DNA from: DASUCS01 sp036275935
GTDB taxonomy: Bacteria; Actinomycetota; Acidimicrobiia; Acidimicrobiales; JACDCH01
Length of the DNA stretch: 18,371 bases
Assembly: GCA_036275935.1 (NCBI GenBank)
Contig: DASUCS010000081.1
Coordinates: forward strand, 1 to 18,371
Reading direction: 5' to 3'
The notes beneath the pieces were generated by a model. It did no database searches. It saw nothing but the letters and a program-made list of their open reading frames with translations, and was not told the DNA's origin. Below are positions 15,929 through 18,371 of the stretch, piece after piece. Made by a program: the position numbers and the translations under genes. Every line of letters begins with the position of its first letter. Within the stretch, counting starts at the first letter, position 1.

Positions 15929-15947
15929 GCAGGGGGGAAGCCCCTGC
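15929..15947 (-). terminator. Hairpin between the dienelactone hydrolase gene and dxs
   Basis: GCAGGGG and CCCCTGC pair around a five-base loop in the 68-bp gap, nine bases after the hydrolase stop. It likely ends that transcript before dxs. There is no T-run. Confidence 0.4.
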
Positions 15948-15955
15948 TCACGCCA

Positions 15956-16675
15956 CTAGTGCCCCAGGTGCTCGCCGAACCACGTCAGCGTGCGCTGCCA
16001 CGCGTCCTTCGCGGCATCGGGGTGATATGAGGGCCGCTGGTCGCAATTGAACCCGTGCTCGGCACCGGCGAAGCGCACGATCTCGTGCGCGACTTGCGTC
16101 TCGGCGTCGAGGGTCGCGCGCAGCTGCTCGACGTCGTCGATCGGGATGCTGGCGTCTTCGTCGCCGAACAGCCCGAGCCACGTGGTCTGCAGTGCCGCGC
16201 TCTCGCCGACCAGCGGTGGGAACTGCGGGAACCGGCCGCTGACGATGCCGCCGCCGTAGAAGCCGACGGCGGCGCCGAGGGCGCGGCGGACCGCGGCGAG
16301 GAACGTCGTGCGCCCCCCGAAGCAGAATCCGATGATCCCGATCGCACCGTCGGCGAGCCCGGCGTCGTGCAGATGCGAGCGCGCGGCGTCGATGTCATCG
16401 AGCAGCCCGGCGTCGGTCAGGCCCTCGAACAGCGGCAGCACCTTCTCGAAGTCGTCGTACGGAGCGGTGCCGCCGCCCGAGCGGTGGAAGATGTCGAGAC
16501 CGACCGCCCGGTGCCCCGCGGCGGAGAGGCGATCGGTGATGTCCTCGATGTGGCCGTTCAGCCCGAAGGCCTCGGGGATCACGATCACCGCCGTCGACGC
16601 CCCTTCGTCGGGGACGGCCTCGTAGGCGCGCATGGGGCCGTCGGGAGTGGAAAGCGTCACGTCGCTCGCGGTCAT
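15956..16675 (-). CDS. Dienelactone hydrolase family protein
   Basis: This 239-residue alpha/beta hydrolase has the dienelactone hydrolase triad: the nucleophile C118 in GFCFGG, D174 in GDEDASIP and H207 in AEHGFNCD, plus the E35 of VIPEAFGL that activates the cysteine in this family. The length matches the family. Real dienelactone hydrolases open ring-cleavage lactones; many members have other, unknown ester or lactone substrates, and no catechol-pathway genes lie nearby. The start ATG at 16675 lies 24 bp from the divergent cyclase start, with a TAGAGT box six bases upstream and no ribosome binding site. Confidence 0.92.
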   Translation of the reverse strand: MTASDVTLSTPDGPMRAYEAVPDEGASTAVIVIPEAFGLNGHIEDITDRLSAAGHRAVGLDIFHRSGGGTAPYDDFEKVLPLFEGLTDAGLLDDIDAARSHLHDAGLADGAIGIIGFCFGGRTTFLAAVRRALGAAVGFYGGGIVSGRFPQFPPLVGESAALQTTWLGLFGDEDASIPIDDVEQLRATLDAETQVAHEIVRFAGAEHGFNCDQRPSYHPDAAKDAWQRTLTWFGEHLGH

Positions 16676-16681
16676 GAGGGC

Positions 16682-16691
16682 ACTCTAGGGT
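16682..16691. promoter_or_regulatory. Overlapping divergent -10 boxes, both leaderless
   Basis: The ten bases ACTCTAGGGT carry TAGGGT on the plus strand (16686-16691, eight bases before the cyclase ATG) and TAGAGT on the minus strand (complement of 16682-16687, six bases before the hydrolase ATG). The two boxes share two base pairs (16686-16687) of the central CTAG, so the promoters should exclude each other. The whole gap is 24 bp. Confidence 0.5.
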
Positions 16692-16699
16692 CGGCCTGT

Positions 16700-17506
16700 A
16701 TGCCACTTGCCGACGACGCTCGAGCGGCCGGCTCGTCGACCGTCGCGTCGCTGCGACTCGCGCTGGCCGAGCGCATGGCGCGCGTGATGAAGACCGATCC
16801 CGAGCTCATGGACACCGCGGTGGAGGTCGGGATCGTCGACCGCAAGTGGCTGGACGAACCGGGCCGGCACCCGTTGTCGACGGCGACGACGCTCGACATG
16901 GTGCAGCGCTTCCTCGAGCGTTCGGTGGAGCGCAAGCCGTCGGTTCTGTCGTCGCTCGGGTTGAATGCGATCCAGATGCTGTCGTGGAACAGCGAGGCGA
17001 AGGCGGACGAGGGTGTCACCAGCGACCTCGCCATCGTGTTCACCGACCTCGAAGGGTTCACCAAGTTCACGGCGACCGCGGGGGACGAGGCTGCGACCGC
17101 GTTGCTCACCGATCTGCACAAGCGCGTCGGTCCGATCGTGCGCAGCCGCGGCGGTCGGATCGTGAAGCGTCTGGGGGACGGGCTGATGCTGTCGTTCCCG
17201 TCATCCGAAGCGGCGGTGCTGGCTGCGCTCGAACTTCTTCCGGTCGCGCCGGAAGAGGCGCGACTGCGCGCCGGGGTGCACTGCGGAGAGGTCATGACCA
17301 CGCGCGACGACGTGATCGGTCACGTCGTGAACGTGGCGGCGCGGGTGGCGGAGTCGGCGAAGGGTGACGAGGTGCTGGTGACCACCACCGTGCGCGACGC
17401 GGCGCGCGGGCTTCCCGACGTCGAGTTCACCCGGGCGCGCCGACGCAACTTCAAAGGCGTGGGCGAACCGATCTCGGTGTGCCGCGCTCGGTCAGGAAGC
17501 AACTGA
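16700..17506 (+). CDS. Class III adenylyl cyclase
   Basis: This 268-residue protein has a cyclase domain at about 108-262. Metal ligands are D116 (FTDLEGF) and D160 (LGDGLMLSF); the transition-state pair is N211 and R215 (NVAAR). The substrate-choosing pair K156 (VKRLGDG) and D204 (DVIGHVVN) favours ATP, so it should make cAMP as a homodimer. The N-terminal 105 residues are helical, without a membrane segment or a domain I recognise, and may regulate the enzyme as in soluble mycobacterial cyclases. The start is ATG at 16700, probably leaderless. The end overlaps the convergent PAP2 gene by 15 bp. Confidence 0.9.
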   Translation: MPLADDARAAGSSTVASLRLALAERMARVMKTDPELMDTAVEVGIVDRKWLDEPGRHPLSTATTLDMVQRFLERSVERKPSVLSSLGLNAIQMLSWNSEAKADEGVTSDLAIVFTDLEGFTKFTATAGDEAATALLTDLHKRVGPIVRSRGGRIVKRLGDGLMLSFPSSEAAVLAALELLPVAPEEARLRAGVHCGEVMTTRDDVIGHVVNVAARVAESAKGDEVLVTTTVRDAARGLPDVEFTRARRRNFKGVGEPISVCRARSGSN

Positions 17507-18325
17507 CAGCGAGGCGGTTCGCCGTCGCTTCCAGAACTCGTCGATCCGGCTACCGATGAGATAGCTGATGCCGAGTACACCCACTCCGATCAGCGCGTCG
17601 AGCCAGTAGTGGTTGGCGGTGACGACGATGCAGAAGAACGTCGCACACGGGTACAGCACGACCAGCACCCGAGCCCACTTCCGGCGCACGAGTGGGAACA
17701 GCACGAGCGCGCTCCACAACGACCAGCCCATGTGCAGGCTCGGCATCGCCGCGTACTGATTCGAGAGCTTCTTCAAGCCGCCCGAGTCGAAGGACCAGAA
17801 CGTCGGATACTCCTCGAGCGTGTCGACGAACCCGAAGTGCTCTTCGACGCGGGGCGGCCCGTAGTGCTCGATGGGCTTGTCCAGCAACCGCGGCGGCATC
17901 AGTGAGAACGACGCGAAGCCGACCAGCGCGAGCAACGTGGTGCACGCGAGCGTGTTGCGCCACCGCGGGTAGCGCTCGGGGTCGCGCAGGAACAGCCAGA
18001 TCAACGCCCCCGCCGTCATCACGAAGTGAGCAGTGCCGTAGAAGACGTTCCAGACCTGGATCAACCCGTGCGCGGGCAGGTCGAGGTACCACGACTGCGC
18101 GGTCTGCTCGAGGAACAGGCCGAGGCTCCGCTCGAAGTGGATGACGTCGAGCGCGTGTCCGTAGGCGATCCCGTTCGCGTGTCCGGGCTGTCCACCTGCC
18201 GACCCGAACTTGTTCCGGACCGCGGAGTACACGAGGTACACCGCAACGATGTAGACGACCTCGCGCCAGATGGGGCGGCGGCGGCGAGTCTGTGCCGGCG
18301 AGGTGTCGGAGACCTGGTCGGTCAC
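17492..18325 (-). CDS. PAP2-family membrane phosphatase (inositolphosphotransferase-like)
   Basis: This 277-residue membrane protein has about six hydrophobic segments (near 22-37, 93-113, 124-145, 200-215, 219-236, 243-260). The PAP2 motifs are YAAMPSLHMGW (191-201, H198) and TANHYWLD (236-243, H239, D243). The classic first motif KxxxxxxRP is not visible, which fits the PAP2_3 (AUR1-like) branch that works on lipid phosphates or inositol phospholipids. The C-terminal RKRR-like tail (WKRRRT) should face the cytoplasm. The start GTG at 18325 is preceded by CACACT six bases upstream. The substrate is unknown. Confidence 0.85.
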   Translation of the reverse strand: MTDQVSDTSPAQTRRRRPIWREVVYIVAVYLVYSAVRNKFGSAGGQPGHANGIAYGHALDVIHFERSLGLFLEQTAQSWYLDLPAHGLIQVWNVFYGTAHFVMTAGALIWLFLRDPERYPRWRNTLACTTLLALVGFASFSLMPPRLLDKPIEHYGPPRVEEHFGFVDTLEEYPTFWSFDSGGLKKLSNQYAAMPSLHMGWSLWSALVLFPLVRRKWARVLVVLYPCATFFCIVVTANHYWLDALIGVGVLGISYLIGSRIDEFWKRRRTASLSVAS

Positions 18326-18331
18326 GCAGCA

Positions 18332-18337
18332 AGTGTG
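18332..18337 (-). promoter_or_regulatory. -10-like element of the PAP2 gene
   Basis: CACACT (complement strand) ends six bases before the GTG start. A TTGCCG lies about 19 bases further upstream and could be a poor -35. The match is weak; the call relies on the same spacing being seen at other genes of the window. Confidence 0.25.
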
Positions 18338-18371
18338 GCGCGACTGCGGCCGCCGACGGCAAACGCCGGGG

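Noticed and set aside
16055..16699. Upstream extension of the cyclase frame
   Set aside because: It is antisense to the dienelactone hydrolase. A short divergent gap with -10 boxes supports ATG 16700.

Overview
The window comes from a high-GC chromosome of an actinobacterium. The markers are an EgtA-type glutamate-cysteine ligase (ergothioneine pathway), a mycothiol-type maleylpyruvate isomerase-fold protein, a DUF3097 protein and many start codons with no leader. Acidimicrobiia is my best guess for the class, but this is inference. Coding density is very high, and I see no tRNA, rRNA, CRISPR array or insertion sequence.

Left part (1-7005): a truncated egtA runs off the left edge on the minus strand, preceded by a 28-codon open frame with a strong ribosome binding site. 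Diverging from it is the most notable locus: four plus-strand genes, each overlapping the next by four bases (ATGA, GTGA, GTGA). They encode a HerA-like HAS-barrel ATPase, SbcD/Mre11, a short SbcC/Rad50 and a NurA-like nuclease. This is the full gene set of the archaeal DNA end-resection module, here in a bacterium.

Middle part (7020-13757): DUF3097 and a patatin-like lipase lie on the minus strand. Diverging from them are an SDR oxidoreductase, a DinB/MDMPI-fold protein, an NfuA-like Fe-S carrier, and a pair made of an HMG-CoA-synthase-like/DUF35 fusion (no cysteine in its thiolase-fold part) and a thiolase. The last pair resembles thiolase-DUF35-HMGCS channelling complexes.

Right part (13758-18371): a 261-bp intergenic stretch has a promoter-like pair followed by several strong hairpins and could hold a small RNA or a bidirectional terminator. 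Then come dxs (MEP isoprenoid pathway) and a dienelactone hydrolase, both minus strand. A class III adenylyl cyclase diverges from the hydrolase across only 24 bp. A PAP2-family membrane phosphatase converges on the cyclase with a 15-bp overlap.

A recurring control signal is a -10-like TANNNT hexamer 6-8 bases before the start codon, which suggests leaderless mRNAs for about half of the transcription units. Genes inside operons instead carry Shine-Dalgarno sequences or overlap their neighbour.
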